A stretch of DNA of 64,000 nt from Streptomyces sp. HUAS YS2 (GCF_033343995.1 NZ_CP137573.1:1054001-1118000), one strand, 5' to 3'. Numbered from the stretch's first letter, positions 9,508-19,380 are shown. The notes: a model not told the origin generated them from the letters alone. Made by a program: numbers and translations.

Positions 9508-11037
9508 TCAGCTCCGGTTGAACATGGCGAGCATGCGACGCGTCACCGCGAAGCCGCCGAAGACATTGATACTGGCCAGAAGGATCGCCACGAACGACAG
9601 CACGGTGACCGCCGTGCTCGAGTGGCCGATCTGCAGAACCGCGCCGACGACGATGATCCCGGAGATCGCGTTCGTCACCGACATCAGCGGCGTGTGCAGC
9701 GCGTGGTGCACGTGCCCGATCACGTAGTAGCCGATCACGATCGCGAGCACGAAGACCGTGACGTGGGGCAGCAGCGCCGCGGGGGCGAACGCGGCGGTGA
9801 GGAACAGCGCCAGGGCGCCGAGGGCCACGCCGCCGAACTTCTGCCCGGCCGTCATCGGCGCCTTCTGCGGCTTCGGCGCCTCGACCGCGGTCGCCGCGGG
9901 CGCGGGTGCCGGGGCGGCGGAGACCTGGACGGGCGGGGGCGGCCAGGCCGACTCGCCCTCGCGTACGACCGTGATCGAGCGCTGCACCGCGTCGTCCCAG
10001 TCGAGGACCAGCCGGCCGTCCTTGTCCGGCGTCATCAGCTTCAGGAGGTTCACCAGGTTCGTGCCGTACAGCTGCGAGGCCTGCGCCGGCAGGCGGCCCG
10101 CCAGATCCGTGTAGCCGATGATCGTCACACCGTTCTCCGTGACGACCTTCTCGCCCTTCACGGTGCCCTCGACGTTGCCGCCGTTGGCGGCCGCCATGTC
10201 GACGATCACCGAACCCGGCTTCATGCTCGCCACCATGTCCGCGGTGATCAGCGTCGGGGCGGGGCGTCCCGGGATCAGCGCGGTGGTGATGACGATGTCG
10301 ACCTCGCGGCACTGCGCGGCGTAGAGCTCGACCTCGCGCGCCTTGTAGTCGTCGCCCATCTCCTTGGCGTAGCCCGTCTTCGAGACCTCCACCTCCGGGG
10401 ACTCGATCGACAGGTACTCGCCGCCCAGCGACCGGACCTGGTCGGCCACCTCGGGCCGCGGGTCGGTCGCCCGGACGATCGCGCCGAGCGAGCCGGACGC
10501 GCCGATCGCCGCCAGACCGGCGACGCCCGCGCCCGCGACGAGCACCTTCGCCGGCGGCACCTTGCCCGCCGCGGTCACCTGGCCGGTGAAGAAGCGCCCG
10601 AACTCGTGCGCCGCCTCGACCACGGCCCGGTAACCGGCGATGTTCGCCATCGACGACAGCACGTCCATGGACTGGGCCCGGCTGATGCGCGGCACGGCGT
10701 CCATCGAGAGCGCGGTGAACGGCCGGCGGCCCAGGTCCTCGACCATGGCCGGGTCGAACGCCGGCGCGAACAGCGCGATCACGGTCGCCTCGGACCGGAC
10801 CCCGTCCAGCTGTGCCGGAGCGGGGGCGTTGACGCCCAGCACCACGTCAGCGGCGGTCGCGTCGCCGACGGTGGCGCCGGCGAGCTCGTAGGCGCTGTCG
10901 GTGAAGCCCGCCGCGACGCCCGCGCCCGGGTCGACGACGACGTCGTACCCCAGTTTGCGGATCTGTTCGATCGTGGCCGGCGTGGCCGCGACGCGACTCT
11001 CACCCGCCCGCGCTTCCTTGAGGACTCCGACAATCAC
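9508..11037 (-). CDS. pntA: NAD(P) transhydrogenase subunit alpha (undivided form)
   Basis: NAD(H)-binding subunit of the same enzyme. From the GTG at 11037 (GGAG seven bases upstream) the product is 509 residues: alanine-dehydrogenase-like domain I starting [19 protein letters not shown], the Rossmann loop [13 protein letters not shown] (about 165-180), the NAD-site segment [12 protein letters not shown], a Pro/Ala-rich linker near 380-405 and four C-terminal membrane helices. In many bacteria the alpha subunit is split into two genes (PntAA/PntAB); here the membrane part is fused, as in E. coli. The open frame continues far upstream but without homology. pntA-pntB form a two-gene operon transcribed away from the MBL gene across a 255-base spacer in which I see no clear promoter. 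Confidence 0.95.
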   Translation of the reverse strand: MIVGVLKEARAGESRVAATPATIEQIRKLGYDVVVDPGAGVAAGFTDSAYELAGATVGDATAADVVLGVNAPAPAQLDGVRSEATVIALFAPAFDPAMVEDLGRRPFTALSMDAVPRISRAQSMDVLSSMANIAGYRAVVEAAHEFGRFFTGQVTAAGKVPPAKVLVAGAGVAGLAAIGASGSLGAIVRATDPRPEVADQVRSLGGEYLSIESPEVEVSKTGYAKEMGDDYKAREVELYAAQCREVDIVITTALIPGRPAPTLITADMVASMKPGSVIVDMAAANGGNVEGTVKGEKVVTENGVTIIGYTDLAGRLPAQASQLYGTNLVNLLKLMTPDKDGRLVLDWDDAVQRSITVVREGESAWPPPPVQVSAAPAPAPAATAVEAPKPQKAPMTAGQKFGGVALGALALFLTAAFAPAALLPHVTVFVLAIVIGYYVIGHVHHALHTPLMSVTNAISGIIVVGAVLQIGHSSTAVTVLSFVAILLASINVFGGFAVTRRMLAMFNRS

Positions 11038-11292
11038 GAGGGTTCTCCGTTTCGCTGCGCTGGTCGTCAACGGCTCGCAAACAACCTCGACGCTGAATCG
11101 AGTTTTGTGCGCCATCAGAATCGGGGCGCTGCCACCTCGATCGGAAGCGTGCCAGCCGTGATCAATGCCACACCACCGGATCGCGGCCTTCGTGAACGCC
11201 CGGAAGGCGTGGTCCCCAATGGTTCGCCAACGTCCTTCCCCACCGGCTGTGCCGGCGCAGCCGACAGTCCCGGATCGGAGTGTCCGCCCGTC

Positions 11293-12189
11293 ATGAACCA
11301 GCCCGCCACGGGATGTACGACAGCGGAGTACGGCCGGGTCAGCGTGCTGTTCGGCGCGGAGCGGGGCGCCTACCCGTACGGCAACTCGCTGCTCGTACGC
11401 GGCGCAACCGCCTCCCTGGTCGTCGATCCGTCGCTGTCGCTCGTCGGGGCGGCGCCGCCCGCGGACCTGGTCCTCGTGAGCCACGCCCACGAGGACCACA
11501 TCGCCGGGCTCGGCGGCTACGACGTGCCGGTCCACGTCCACCAGGGCGATCTCGAGGCGCTGCGGTCCCGCGACGTTCTCGTCGCCGGGTTCGGCCTTCC
11601 GGCCGAGGCGGCCGAGGAGCTCGACCGGACGATGCGCGACCGGTTCCACGTCCAGGGGCGTCCCGACGCGACGGGATTCGAGGACGGTGCCGTGTTCGAC
11701 CTCGGCGGACGCACGGTGACCGTCGTGCACCTCCCCGGCCACACCGCGGGCCACAGCGGGTTCCTGATCGAGCCGGACGGATTCCTGTTCGTGGCGGACA
11801 TCGACCTGACGTCGTTCGGCCCGTACTACGGGGACGTCGGCAGCAGCCTGGTGGACTTCGAGGCCTCGATGCGCCGGTGCCGGGAGATCGACGCCCGCTG
11901 GTACGGCACGTCCCACCAGAAGGGCGTGATCGAGGGCCCCGCGGAGTTCCGGCGCCGGCTCGACGCCTTCACCGACGTGGTGGAGCAGCGGGACGCGACA
12001 CTCCTCGCGTTCCTCGGCGAGCCGCGGACCGTCGAGGAGATCGTCGAGCACCGGCTGGTCTACCGGGCCCATGTCGAAGGACCGCAGGTGGGGCCGGTGG
12101 AGAGAAGGACGGCCGAGCAGCATCTGGACCGGTTGACGCGCCGGGGCATGGTCACGGAGGCGGAGGAGGGACGGTTCCGCGCGACGTGA
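11293..12189 (+). CDS. MBL-fold metallo-hydrolase
   Basis: Soluble 298-residue metallo-beta-lactamase-fold hydrolase. Metal-binding motifs are present in order: [11 protein letters not shown] (HxHxDH, about residues 63-68), the third-ligand His in PGHTAGHSG near 157, an Asp in FVADIDLTS near 177 and a His in GTSHQKG near 213. The last 75 residues resemble a winged-helix-like tail ([13 protein letters not shown]...[17 protein letters not shown]), as in MBL proteins of the RNase Z/LACTB2-like group. Substrate is not predictable. The ATG at 11293 is chosen because homology starts there; the nearest GGAG is a rather distant 12 bases upstream. The gene is divergent from pntA and convergent with the SpoIIE phosphatase. 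Confidence 0.85.
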   Translation: MNQPATGCTTAEYGRVSVLFGAERGAYPYGNSLLVRGATASLVVDPSLSLVGAAPPADLVLVSHAHEDHIAGLGGYDVPVHVHQGDLEALRSRDVLVAGFGLPAEAAEELDRTMRDRFHVQGRPDATGFEDGAVFDLGGRTVTVVHLPGHTAGHSGFLIEPDGFLFVADIDLTSFGPYYGDVGSSLVDFEASMRRCREIDARWYGTSHQKGVIEGPAEFRRRLDAFTDVVEQRDATLLAFLGEPRTVEEIVEHRLVYRAHVEGPQVGPVERRTAEQHLDRLTRRGMVTEAEEGRFRAT

Positions 12190-12242
12190 GTGCGTGACCA
12201 TCGAGCCGATCGCCGCCCCGCGCGCCGGTCCGACCGGTACGG

Positions 12243-13712
12243 TCACACGGCCGGCGGGGTGGTGAGGGTGGCCGCGAGGACGGTGATGTCGTCGCGCTCC
12301 CAGTCGGCTCCGTGCTGCTGGACCGCGAGGTGCAGCCGACGGACCGCCTCCTTCGGCTCCGGGCCGGCGGCACCCAGGAGTCGGGTGACGGTCTGCTCGC
12401 CGAGCATGACGCCGTCGGCGTCGCGGGCCTCGGTCAGACCGTCCGTGGCGACCAGGACGAGATCGCCCGGTGACAGGGTGGTCGTGGTGACGGACCAGGT
12501 GCCGTCGGGGACCAGGACGAAGGGGCCGATCACCGGCCCGGTCGGCGCGAGGGCCTCGACGGTGCCGTCGGCCCGGCGCAGGCGGGCGATCTCGTGCCCG
12601 GCGTTGAGCCATCGGAGCGTCCTGCGCCGGGGGTCGAGTACGGCGATGACCAGCGTGGTGAACCGCTCGTCCTCCGCGGCCAGCATGGACCAGGCGGCCG
12701 CGGCGGCGATCCTGGGGTCGAGGCTGAGGCGGAGCGCGGACAGGACGGCGCTCTTGGTCTGGACGGCGAGCAGTCCGGCTGCGACGCCGTGACCGGCCAC
12801 GTCGCCCTGGACGAGGGCGGTGCTGCCGTCGTCCAGGGCGAGGGTGTCGAAGAAGTCGCCCGCGATCACGCCTTCCGCAGCGGTCATCTCGCCGTGTGCG
12901 TCCACGTCCGGGCCGGGGCTGTGCTGAGCGGCGAGGATCCGGCGCAGGCCGAGGGAGGTCGCGGCGTCGGTGCGCAGGGCATGGTCGGCCTGGGTGGCTC
13001 GGTGGCGCGACTGTTTCAGCAGGAGCAGGGTGCGTTCCGCCTCGCCCCACACCCCGCCGAGCCAGCCGTGGGCGCGGCGGCCGGAGGGCCGGGTCGCGAT
13101 CTCGGCGGTGGTGCTGCCGAGGCGCGCCTCCAGGTCGGCGAGCGGACGGACGATCCTGCGCCACACCGCCCACACCATGAGGCCGAGCAGCAGGAGCAGG
13201 GTGGCGACGAAGACGCAGTGGAGCGCGAACAGCGTGTTCTGCGCGGTCTCGGCCTGGTGGCGGGCCCGCGCCTTGCGGGCGTCGAGGGCGGCGACGAGTC
13301 GGTCCGCCGTGGAGAGGACGGGCTGGATCCCCGCGGCGGGGTTGACGACCCAGGTGCTGAGGGCGGAGTGCAGGGCGGTGCCCTCGGACGCCAGGCCGAT
13401 GGCGTCGGTGTCGTGGGTGATCGTGTCCGCGACCGCGAGAGCCCGGTCCGCGTACGCGTCGGGTAACGGCGCGGTGGCCGACGCTCCGAGGTCCGTGTGC
13501 CGGCTCTCCTCGCTCTCGTGGACGACGGCGAACAGCCGGCCGATGCCCCGGGTGGCGTTCTCGGCCCGGCCGCCGTCGAGCGACGGCCCGGTGCGGACCT
13601 GCATGGCGATCAGGACGTCGATGACCGTCAGTGCCACGGCGATGACGACAGCGGCGACCAGCGCGCCCGTGACGGACTGGAAGGGGCGGGCGATACGGGT
13701 TCCCCAGGCCAC
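12243..13712 (-). CDS. Membrane-bound SpoIIE/PP2C-type phosphatase containing a TTA codon
   Basis: Likely a signal-transducing Ser/Thr phosphatase of the SpoIIE/RsbU type, which dephosphorylates anti-anti-sigma factors. The 489-residue protein has TM1 (about 15-37), an extracytoplasmic four-helix-type sensor (about 38-160), TM2 (about 165-187), a HAMP-like linker beginning [15 protein letters not shown] and the PP2C domain from about 265: [55 protein letters not shown] and [11 protein letters not shown] supply the metal-binding Asp residues. Leu83 is encoded by TTA (13464-13466), so translation should depend on the bldA tRNA. ATG start at 13712. It has no partner kinase or STAS gene beside it. 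Confidence 0.9.
   Translation of the reverse strand: MAWGTRIARPFQSVTGALVAAVVIAVALTVIDVLIAMQVRTGPSLDGGRAENATRGIGRLFAVVHESEESRHTDLGASATAPLPDAYADRALAVADTITHDTDAIGLASEGTALHSALSTWVVNPAAGIQPVLSTADRLVAALDARKARARHQAETAQNTLFALHCVFVATLLLLLGLMVWAVWRRIVRPLADLEARLGSTTAEIATRPSGRRAHGWLGGVWGEAERTLLLLKQSRHRATQADHALRTDAATSLGLRRILAAQHSPGPDVDAHGEMTAAEGVIAGDFFDTLALDDGSTALVQGDVAGHGVAAGLLAVQTKSAVLSALRLSLDPRIAAAAAWSMLAAEDERFTTLVIAVLDPRRRTLRWLNAGHEIARLRRADGTVEALAPTGPVIGPFVLVPDGTWSVTTTTLSPGDLVLVATDGLTEARDADGVMLGEQTVTRLLGAAGPEPKEAVRRLHLAVQQHGADWERDDITVLAATLTTPPAV
13464..13466 (-). other. TTA (Leu) codon, bldA-dependent site
   Basis: In the reading frame of the SpoIIE phosphatase, Leu83 within ATAPLPDAY is TTA. It is the only in-frame TTA I found in the window. 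In Streptomyces the bldA-encoded tRNA is the only one reading TTA and matures late, delaying such proteins until development. Confidence 0.85.
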
Positions 13713-13829
13713 AGACGCTCCCCGTCCTCACCGCCGCCGAACGGGTGCGGCCATGATCGCGCTGGCCGGCACCCGTGTGCCCGGCCTGCCCGAAAGCATG
13801 CCGGTTCGTCCGCCCCGGATCCAGCACTC

Positions 13830-13859
13830 CCGCCCCGGCCTGTCGGCAGGCCGGGGCGG
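13830..13859 (-). terminator. 13-bp hairpin terminator
   Basis: Arms 13830-13842 and 13847-13859 are fully complementary around a TCGG tetraloop, 18 bases past the TAA stop of the minus-strand NEW3 protein gene. It probably ends the whole GH109-side transcript. Confidence 0.8.
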
Positions 13860-13877
13860 CGCGGCGTCGGGTGCGTG

Positions 13878-14873
13878 TTACGGGGCCAGGGCGACGTCGA
13901 AGAGGTGGAGGGCGGCGTTGGCCGGGAGGACCACGAGTTCGACCTGCTTGTCGGGGTCCAGGGCCACGGAGTGGGCGAAGACCCGGTAGTCGATGCCGGC
14001 GTTGCCGTACCCGTCGGGACGGTTGCGGCCGTCCGTGGACTTCACGAGCGTGGCGCCGTGCGCCGTCGCGTCCTGGAACGACCAGTTGGGGAAGCCGATC
14101 GACCCGGTGGTGCTCGTCCCGTCGGTGTAGAACACGGTCGCCGTGCCGGTGGCCCCGTAGCCGACGCCGGAGCCGAGGAAGACCAGCTTGCCGCCCTTTC
14201 CGGAGACCTTCACGGCCTGTCCGCTGCTCGCCACGCTGTTCTTGGTGCCGGGAGCCGCGGCGGGCCAGGTCAGCCGCGCGCCGAGGGCGTCGACGGACGC
14301 TCCGGGCGTGAGCCCGACCGCGGCGAGCTTCTGCGCGGAGAAGCTGTTGCCCTCGCCGTCGAAGTCACCGGCGCCGGTGTCGCTCTCGTCGGTGATCGCG
14401 ACCTTGTTGTACGCGTCGGAGAGACGGTCAAGGACGGGGCCGAAACGCTCGACCCGGGTGCCGGTGGCGGTGCCCTGGCCGTCGCCTCCCTTGTACGTGG
14501 CGGTGGCCGTGAACGTGCGCATGGTGAAGCCGTCGCGCTGCTCGGGCACCTGGATCCGGAACTCCGCCGTGGCCGCGGCACCCGGCTTGTACGCTCCGTC
14601 GACGTCGACCACCGCGGGCTGCACGGCCCAGCCGACGGGGCCGTTGAAGGTGACGCTCAGTCGGCTGAGGCGCTCGGGCCCCGCGTTGGTGACGGTGACC
14701 TTCACCTCCGAGATGGCCGGGCCGTCCAGGTCGATGGGGGCGATCGTCACCTGGGTGCGCGCCTCGGACGCGGCCGGTGCCTGCGCCGCGACGGCCGCGG
14801 GGGCGGACACGAACGCCGCTGCCGCCACCGCCACGGCCGCCACGGCCCTTCGGGCGATCTTGTGTACGAGCAT
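13878..14873 (-). CDS. Secreted NEW3-domain carbohydrate-associated protein
   Basis: The exported 331-residue protein has a Sec signal (about 1-30, Ala-rich, ending AAVAAQA). A NEW3-type domain (about 40-130; [20 protein letters not shown] and [18 protein letters not shown] are characteristic) is followed by a beta-jelly-roll-like domain (about 150-331; [37 protein letters not shown]) often seen at the end of actinobacterial glycoside hydrolases. There is no catalytic module, so it probably binds glycan or assists an enzyme (inference). It lies 86 bases downstream of the GH109 gene on the same strand, which makes it a plausible accessory factor for that enzyme. Start ATG preceded by GAGGGAA. 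Confidence 0.75.
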   Translation of the reverse strand: MLVHKIARRAVAAVAVAAAAFVSAPAAVAAQAPAASEARTQVTIAPIDLDGPAISEVKVTVTNAGPERLSRLSVTFNGPVGWAVQPAVVDVDGAYKPGAAATAEFRIQVPEQRDGFTMRTFTATATYKGGDGQGTATGTRVERFGPVLDRLSDAYNKVAITDESDTGAGDFDGEGNSFSAQKLAAVGLTPGASVDALGARLTWPAAAPGTKNSVASSGQAVKVSGKGGKLVFLGSGVGYGATGTATVFYTDGTSTTGSIGFPNWSFQDATAHGATLVKSTDGRNRPDGYGNAGIDYRVFAHSVALDPDKQVELVVLPANAALHLFDVALAP

Positions 14874-14959
14874 GAGTGGTTGTTCCCTCTCTCACGGTTC
14901 GGGCAGTGCTCGGCCGGGGCGCCGGGGACAGGCCGGCACAGGACGGGACGGGGCCGGCC

Positions 14960-16396
14960 TCACACGGGCGGCATCTCCGTCATGCGCGAGTCGAGGCCGA
15001 GCCGGAGGTTCACCCACGCGCCACGGGTGAAGTCGGGGATCGCCACGGGCTTGCCGTCATGCTCCAGCGACATGACGCTCAGCGGCACCGGCGCGCACCA
15101 GGCCGCCGAGTCGTACACGTCGATGTCGGGCACGAGGCCGGCCCGCATGAGCTGCACGGTGCGCCACTGCAGGACGTAGTCCATGCCGCCGTGGCCGCCG
15201 TTGTTCGCGGCGTCGTCGCCGATCTTCTTCCAGAGCCAGTGGTCGAACTCCTTGCGGTACGACTCGAAGTCCCGCCAGGCGTCGTCGCCGTGGTCGGGCT
15301 CGAAGTAGACCCGGGCACCGGTTGAGGAGGTTCCGGCGTAGTCCTCGAAGATGCCGCGGCTGCCCGCGATGCTGTTGATCCGGCTGTACGGACGGGGTTC
15401 GCTCACGTTGTGCTCGGCGCGGATCGTCCGGCCGTTCGCGGTCTCGATCATGCAGGTGACGAGGTCGCCGTTGATGTAGGTCTCGTTCCAGGACGGGTGG
15501 CCCTTGGGGACGAAGCGCGCGCGGTAGTCGGCGAGACCCTTCGGGGCGGTCGCGGTGGCGCGCAGTGTGGTCATCCGGTCGCCGCGGTTGATGTCCATCG
15601 CCGCGGCGACCGGGGCGAGTCCGTGCATCGCGTAGAAGGACGCGACGCTGCGGGTGTGCCACAGACGGCGCCAGGAGTCCGTGTAGTACGTGTCCGAGAA
15701 GAGCAACGCGCGCAGGTCGTGCAGATAGCCGCCGTGGCCGTTCGTGACATCGCCGAAGACACCGTCGTGCGCCATCTTGAGCATGGCCAGCTCGTTGCGG
15801 CCGTACGAGCAGTTCTCGGCGAGCATCAGGTGCCGTCGGGTGCGCTCGCAGGTGTCGACCAGGTCCCACAGCTCGTCGAGCCGGGTGGCTATGGGGAGTT
15901 CGACGATGACGTGCTTGCCGGCCAGCAGCGCGGCCTTGCCCTGCTGGTAGTGGAACTCCCAGGGCGTGGCGATGTAGACGAGGTCGATGTCGTCCCGCTG
16001 GATCATCTCGGCGTACGAGCCGGCCGAGCCACCGAACTCGGCGGGGCGCGGCTTGCCCGCCTTGACCAGGTCGTCCGCGACCCGCTTGGCGCGGTCCGCG
16101 CGGATGTCGCAGACGGCGGTGACCTGACAGCCGGGCACAACGGACCAGCCCTTGGTCATGCCGTTCCCGCGGTTGCCGAGGCCGACGGTGGCGACCCGGA
16201 CGGTCCGGTGTTCCGCGTACGGCACGTTGATCATCGAGGTCTGGCCGGCGAGGCGGCGCGGATCGGAGGCCGTGACCGCGCCGGTGGCGGCGAGCGCGGG
16301 TGCGGACGCGGCGGCTCCCAGACCCGCGGCGATCGCGCCCGTGGCCACCGCCCCTCCGAGAACCGAACGCCGTGAGACTGCGGGGACTTGAGACAT
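14960..16396 (-). CDS. Tat-exported GH109 alpha-N-acetylgalactosaminidase
   Basis: Gfo/Idh/MocA-fold protein of the GH109 subgroup, glycosidases that use a tightly bound NAD+ to remove alpha-linked GalNAc. The 478-residue product starts with a Tat signal (SRRSVLGGAVATGAIAAGLG), then the nucleotide-binding loop VATVGLGNRGNG (about 70-80). GH109-typical segments follow in order: LAENCSYGRNELAMLKMAHD, GVFGDVTNGHGGYLHDLR, HGLAPVAAAMDINRGDRM, HGGMDYVLQWR, DVYDSAAWCAPVPLS and IPDFTRGAW near the end. These match the subgroup much better than ordinary dehydrogenases. ATG start at 16396; a candidate promoter with an overlapping inverted repeat lies upstream. It sits downstream of GalNAc-type catabolic genes on the same strand, which supports the substrate. 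Confidence 0.88.
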   Translation of the reverse strand: MSQVPAVSRRSVLGGAVATGAIAAGLGAAASAPALAATGAVTASDPRRLAGQTSMINVPYAEHRTVRVATVGLGNRGNGMTKGWSVVPGCQVTAVCDIRADRAKRVADDLVKAGKPRPAEFGGSAGSYAEMIQRDDIDLVYIATPWEFHYQQGKAALLAGKHVIVELPIATRLDELWDLVDTCERTRRHLMLAENCSYGRNELAMLKMAHDGVFGDVTNGHGGYLHDLRALLFSDTYYTDSWRRLWHTRSVASFYAMHGLAPVAAAMDINRGDRMTTLRATATAPKGLADYRARFVPKGHPSWNETYINGDLVTCMIETANGRTIRAEHNVSEPRPYSRINSIAGSRGIFEDYAGTSSTGARVYFEPDHGDDAWRDFESYRKEFDHWLWKKIGDDAANNGGHGGMDYVLQWRTVQLMRAGLVPDIDVYDSAAWCAPVPLSVMSLEHDGKPVAIPDFTRGAWVNLRLGLDSRMTEMPPV

Positions 16397-16440
16397 GACG
16401 GATCTCCAGATTCGGCTTGGTCGGCATCACTGGCGGGACG

Positions 16441-16470
16441 ACTGTGACGGGCATGACATTTGCATGTCAA
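16441..16470 (-). promoter_or_regulatory. Candidate promoter with overlapping operator upstream of GH109 gene
   Basis: On the minus strand TTGACA (plus 16465-16470) is followed 18 bases later by CACAGT (plus 16441-16446), a passable -35/-10 pair. A perfect inverted repeat TGACAT-4-ATGTCA (16454-16469) overlaps the -35 and the spacer, where a repressor would block. Which regulator binds is unknown; the locus regulator is a DeoR protein. Confidence 0.4.
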
Positions 16471-16597
16471 TAGATGATTGCGAATTGCTTGTTCCGCGCA
16501 GAAATGAACAACGAGCCGCGCCGTACGCTGCATCTGCGCGCACGGCGGGGCGGGTTGCGGTGAAAGGGAGCAGAGGCTCAGGGCCGAGGACCGGGGC

Positions 16598-17434
16598 TCA
16601 GCCGCCGGCGAGTACTCCGAGCAGCCGGGCCACCTCTGCCTCGACGGCCGAGCGGGCCGGGCCGAGGTACTTGCGCGGGTCGGCGACCTCGGGAGACGCG
16701 TCGAGGCGCTCCCGCACCGTCCTGGTGAAGATCTTGTTCAGGTGGGTCGAGATGTTGACCTTCGTCATGCCCGAGGCGACGGCCTTCGCGAGGTCGGTGT
16801 CCGACACGCCGGAGGAGCCGTGGAGGACCAGCGGGACGTCGACGGCGGCCCGCAGCCGTGCGATGAGCTCGAAGTCGAGGACGGCGTCCCGGCTCAGCAT
16901 CGCGTGGGAACTTCCGACGGCCACGGCCAGGGCGTCCACCCCGGTGGCCGCGACGAAGGCCCGCGCCTCGTCCGGGTCGGTGCGCACGCCGGGCGCGTGC
17001 GCACCGTCCTTGCCGCCGACCTCGCCGAGTTCGGCCTCGACCCAGACACCCGCGTGGTGACAGTGCGCGGTGATGTCGCGGGTGACGGCCACGTTCTCCT
17101 CGTACGGCAGCCGGGAAGCGTCGAACATCACGGAGGTGAAGCCGAGTTCGACCGCCTCGTGGACCAGCTCGGGCGACTCCGCGTGGTCCAGATGGACCGC
17201 GACGGGAACCGCCGCCCGCCGCGCCATCGCGAGGGTGGCGAGACCGACGGGTGTGAGGGCGCCGTGATACCGGGCGGTGTTCTCGCTGATCTGCAGCACC
17301 ACCGGGTGGCCGGCCCGCTCGGCCCCGGCGACGATCGCCTGGGCGTGCTCGATCTGTACGACGTTGAAGGCGCCGACACCCTTGCTGTCGGCACGTGCGG
17401 GACCGGCGATGAGGTCAGTGGGGGTCAGGGGCAT
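16598..17434 (-). CDS. Class II ketose-bisphosphate aldolase (tagatose/fructose type)
   Basis: Zinc-dependent aldolase of the FbaA/KbaY/GatY family; in amino-sugar pathways it splits tagatose-1,6-bisphosphate into dihydroxyacetone phosphate and glyceraldehyde-3-phosphate. The 278-residue product shows VGAFNVVQIEHAQAIV at the N-terminus, the zinc ligands in VAVHLDHAES (about 79-88), FTSVMFDASRLPYEENV, ELGEVGGKDG, the His of VLHGSSGVSD (about 205-214) and KVNISTHLN. The short KbaY/GatY-like length and the neighbours favour tagatose-bisphosphate over glycolytic fructose-bisphosphate (inference). The ATG at 17434 has GGAGGAG four bases upstream and overlaps the 3' end of the ROK gene by 20 bases, so translation is coupled. 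Confidence 0.88.
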   Translation of the reverse strand: MPLTPTDLIAGPARADSKGVGAFNVVQIEHAQAIVAGAERAGHPVVLQISENTARYHGALTPVGLATLAMARRAAVPVAVHLDHAESPELVHEAVELGFTSVMFDASRLPYEENVAVTRDITAHCHHAGVWVEAELGEVGGKDGAHAPGVRTDPDEARAFVAATGVDALAVAVGSSHAMLSRDAVLDFELIARLRAAVDVPLVLHGSSGVSDTDLAKAVASGMTKVNISTHLNKIFTRTVRERLDASPEVADPRKYLGPARSAVEAEVARLLGVLAGG

Positions 17435-18437
17435 GGGTCTCCTCCACGGAAACGGTGGTACGGAACTCGTCGTCGATGCCGTGCTCGGTTCCGACGGCCA
17501 TCGGCCCGGATCCGGCCGCCTCCCAGGCGAGGATGCCCGCGCCGAGGCAGCCGGCCCGGTCGCCGAGTCGCGCGCGGACGACATCGGGCCCCCGCTGGAA
17601 GGTGAGGCGCTCGTGCAGGCGGTCGCGCAGCGGTTCGATCAGCAGGTCGCCGGCTTCCGCGAGCCCGCCCCCGATCACGACGAGTCCGGGGGCGAGCAGC
17701 GTGCTGACGGTCGCGAGCGCCGAGGCGAGGGCGTCGACGGCCCGGTCCCACACGGCCACGGCGACGGGATCGCCACGGGCCACGAGCGCGGCCACCCGGG
17801 CGGCTCCGTCGACGGGACGGCCCGAACGCTCCGTGTACGCCGCCGCGACGGCCGCGGCGGAGGCGACGGTCTCCAGACAGCCCCGGGAACCGCAGGCGCA
17901 GCGGGCTCCGCCCGGTTCGGCGACGACATGGCCGAGTTCGCCCGCGTGACCGAGTCCGCGCACCGGCCGCCCGTCGCACAGGATCGCGGCCGCGATCCCG
18001 GTGCCGACGGGGACGAAGAGCGCGTCCAGGGCGCCCCGGGCGGCCCCGATGCGGCACTCGGCGATCCCGCCGGCGCGCACGTCGTGCCCGAGCGCGACGG
18101 GCAGCCCGGTGGCTTCGCCGAGCAGTGCCGCGAGCGGCAGGTCCGACCAACCGATGTTGGCGGAGTGGAGGGCGCGCCCGGCCGCCTCGTCGACGATCCC
18201 CGGCACGGCCGCGCCCGCGGAGCGCACGGTCAGGCCCCGTGCCTCCGCGTGGTCCCGAAGGCCGCACAGGGCGGCGGCGATCGCGTCCACCACCGCGTCG
18301 GGCCCCGAACTCCGCGGTGTCGGCCGACGTAGCGTCTCCAGCGGAGTGAGCGTGCGGTCGAGGACCGCGCCCTTCATGCCCGTGCCGCCGACGTCGAGCG
18401 CGATCACGCAGTCGGACGCGGCAGGCGCGTCAGGCAT
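17415..18437 (-). CDS. ROK-family sugar kinase
   Basis: Cytoplasmic sugar kinase, in this context probably acting on GalNAc or a related amino sugar (inference). The 340-residue protein has the phosphate-binding loop ALDVGGTGMKGAV near residues 13-25, a catalytic Asp in PVALGHDVRAGG, GTGIAAAILCDG, GHAGELGHVV and the zinc motif CACGSRGCLE typical of ROK proteins, then LVVIGGGLAEAG. There is no N-terminal helix-turn-helix, so it is a kinase rather than a ROK repressor. The ATG at 18437 overlaps the SIS gene's stop by 8 bases; the open frame extends upstream to 18563 without homology. It shares the operon with the isomerase, permeases and aldolase. Confidence 0.88.
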   Translation of the reverse strand: MPDAPAASDCVIALDVGGTGMKGAVLDRTLTPLETLRRPTPRSSGPDAVVDAIAAALCGLRDHAEARGLTVRSAGAAVPGIVDEAAGRALHSANIGWSDLPLAALLGEATGLPVALGHDVRAGGIAECRIGAARGALDALFVPVGTGIAAAILCDGRPVRGLGHAGELGHVVAEPGGARCACGSRGCLETVASAAAVAAAYTERSGRPVDGAARVAALVARGDPVAVAVWDRAVDALASALATVSTLLAPGLVVIGGGLAEAGDLLIEPLRDRLHERLTFQRGPDVVRARLGDRAGCLGAGILAWEAAGSGPMAVGTEHGIDDEFRTTVSVEETHAPDPH

Positions 18438-19380
18438 CGCTGCCGTCGAGGATGACCGAACGGGTGAGGTTGCGCGGCCGGTCGGGGTCGTACCCGCGGG
18501 CCTCGGCGACGAGGACGGCGAGCCGCTGCGCCCGTACGAGGTCGGCCAGCGGATCGAGGTCACCGGGGGCGTCCCCCGAGCGGGCGACGAAGGTCCCGCC
18601 GACCCGCTCGACGTCGTCGGCGAGGCCCTTGGGCGCCGGGCCGAACACCCAGGCCACGCGCCCCGGTCCGGTGATGCTGATGGGTCCGTGCCGGTACTCC
18701 ATCGCGGGGTACGACTCCGTCCACGCGCCTGCGGCCTCGCGCATCTTCAGCCCGGCCTCCAGGGCGAGACCGTAGGTCCAGCCGGTGCCGAGGAAGGTGC
18801 ACTGCTCCGCCTCGCGGACGGCTGCGTCCAGCGGCTCGGCGACGGCGCGCTCGGCATCGGCGACGGCCTCCGCCATCGGACCCACCCCGGCCGGCAGCGC
18901 GCCCTCGCTCTCCAGATGGGCGCGCAGGAGCGCGAGCACGGTGGTGGCGAAGCGGGTTTGGACCACCGACTCCTCGTCCGCGTAGTCCAGTACGGCGAGG
19001 GCGTCGGCGATGTCCTTGACGGGGGTGGCGGGGTCGGCGGTGACGGCCGTGGTCGGGACGGTGCCCTTCACCGCGGCGAGCACGTCGAGTACCTCGGTGG
19101 TGGTGCCGGACCGGGTGATGGCGAGAACGCGGTCGTAGGCGCGGCCGACGGGGAACTCGGAGGCGGCGAAGGCGTCGGTCTCGCCGTGTCCGCCGCGCTC
19201 GCGCAGCTGTGCGTAGGCCAGTGCCATGAACCAGGAGGTGCCACAGCCGACGACGGCGACTCGCTCCCCCCGGCGGGGCAGCACGTCGGTGAGGGAGGCG
19301 ACCGATGCGGCCGCGCGCCGCCAGGTGTCGGGCTGGGAGGCGATCTCGGCGGAGGTACGGGAGGCGTCCTGGGCGGGCAT
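18430..19380 (-). CDS. SIS-domain sugar-phosphate isomerase/deaminase (AgaS/GlmS-like)
   Basis: The 316-residue protein has two SIS domains, as in AgaS or the isomerase half of GlmS. The first contains VAVVGCGTSWFMALAYAQLR and the phosphate-binding ITRSGTTTEVLDVL; the second contains FLGTGWTYGLALEAGLKMRE and YPAMEYRHGPIS, the conserved end of the active site. In GalNAc pathways AgaS deaminates and isomerises galactosamine-6-phosphate to tagatose-6-phosphate, which fits the aldolase and ROK kinase immediately downstream. A GlcN-type substrate cannot be excluded from sequence. The ATG lies 51 bases after the permease stop, and the ROK start overlaps this gene's stop, so it is firmly within the operon. 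Confidence 0.82.
   Translation of the reverse strand: MPAQDASRTSAEIASQPDTWRRAAASVASLTDVLPRRGERVAVVGCGTSWFMALAYAQLRERGGHGETDAFAASEFPVGRAYDRVLAITRSGTTTEVLDVLAAVKGTVPTTAVTADPATPVKDIADALAVLDYADEESVVQTRFATTVLALLRAHLESEGALPAGVGPMAEAVADAERAVAEPLDAAVREAEQCTFLGTGWTYGLALEAGLKMREAAGAWTESYPAMEYRHGPISITGPGRVAWVFGPAPKGLADDVERVGGTFVARSGDAPGDLDPLADLVRAQRLAVLVAEARGYDPDRPRNLTRSVILDGSDA

Noticed and set aside
10631..10640. Possible TTA codon in pntA (GGTTACC)
   Set aside because: In frame it reads GGT-TAC (Gly-Tyr), not TTA. Similar TTAC strings near 60332 and 61154 also read as Tyr.
11038..13827. Upstream extension of the pntA reading frame
   Set aside because: The frame stays open by composition only; PntA homology starts precisely at the GTG at 11037, and the extension crosses the oppositely oriented MBL gene and the SpoIIE gene in another frame.
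14960..16396. GH109 protein as a plain Gfo/Idh/MocA dehydrogenase
   Set aside because: The Tat signal and several GH109-specific segments (GHGGYLHDLR, HGLAPV, IPDFTRGAW) outweigh the general dehydrogenase fold.
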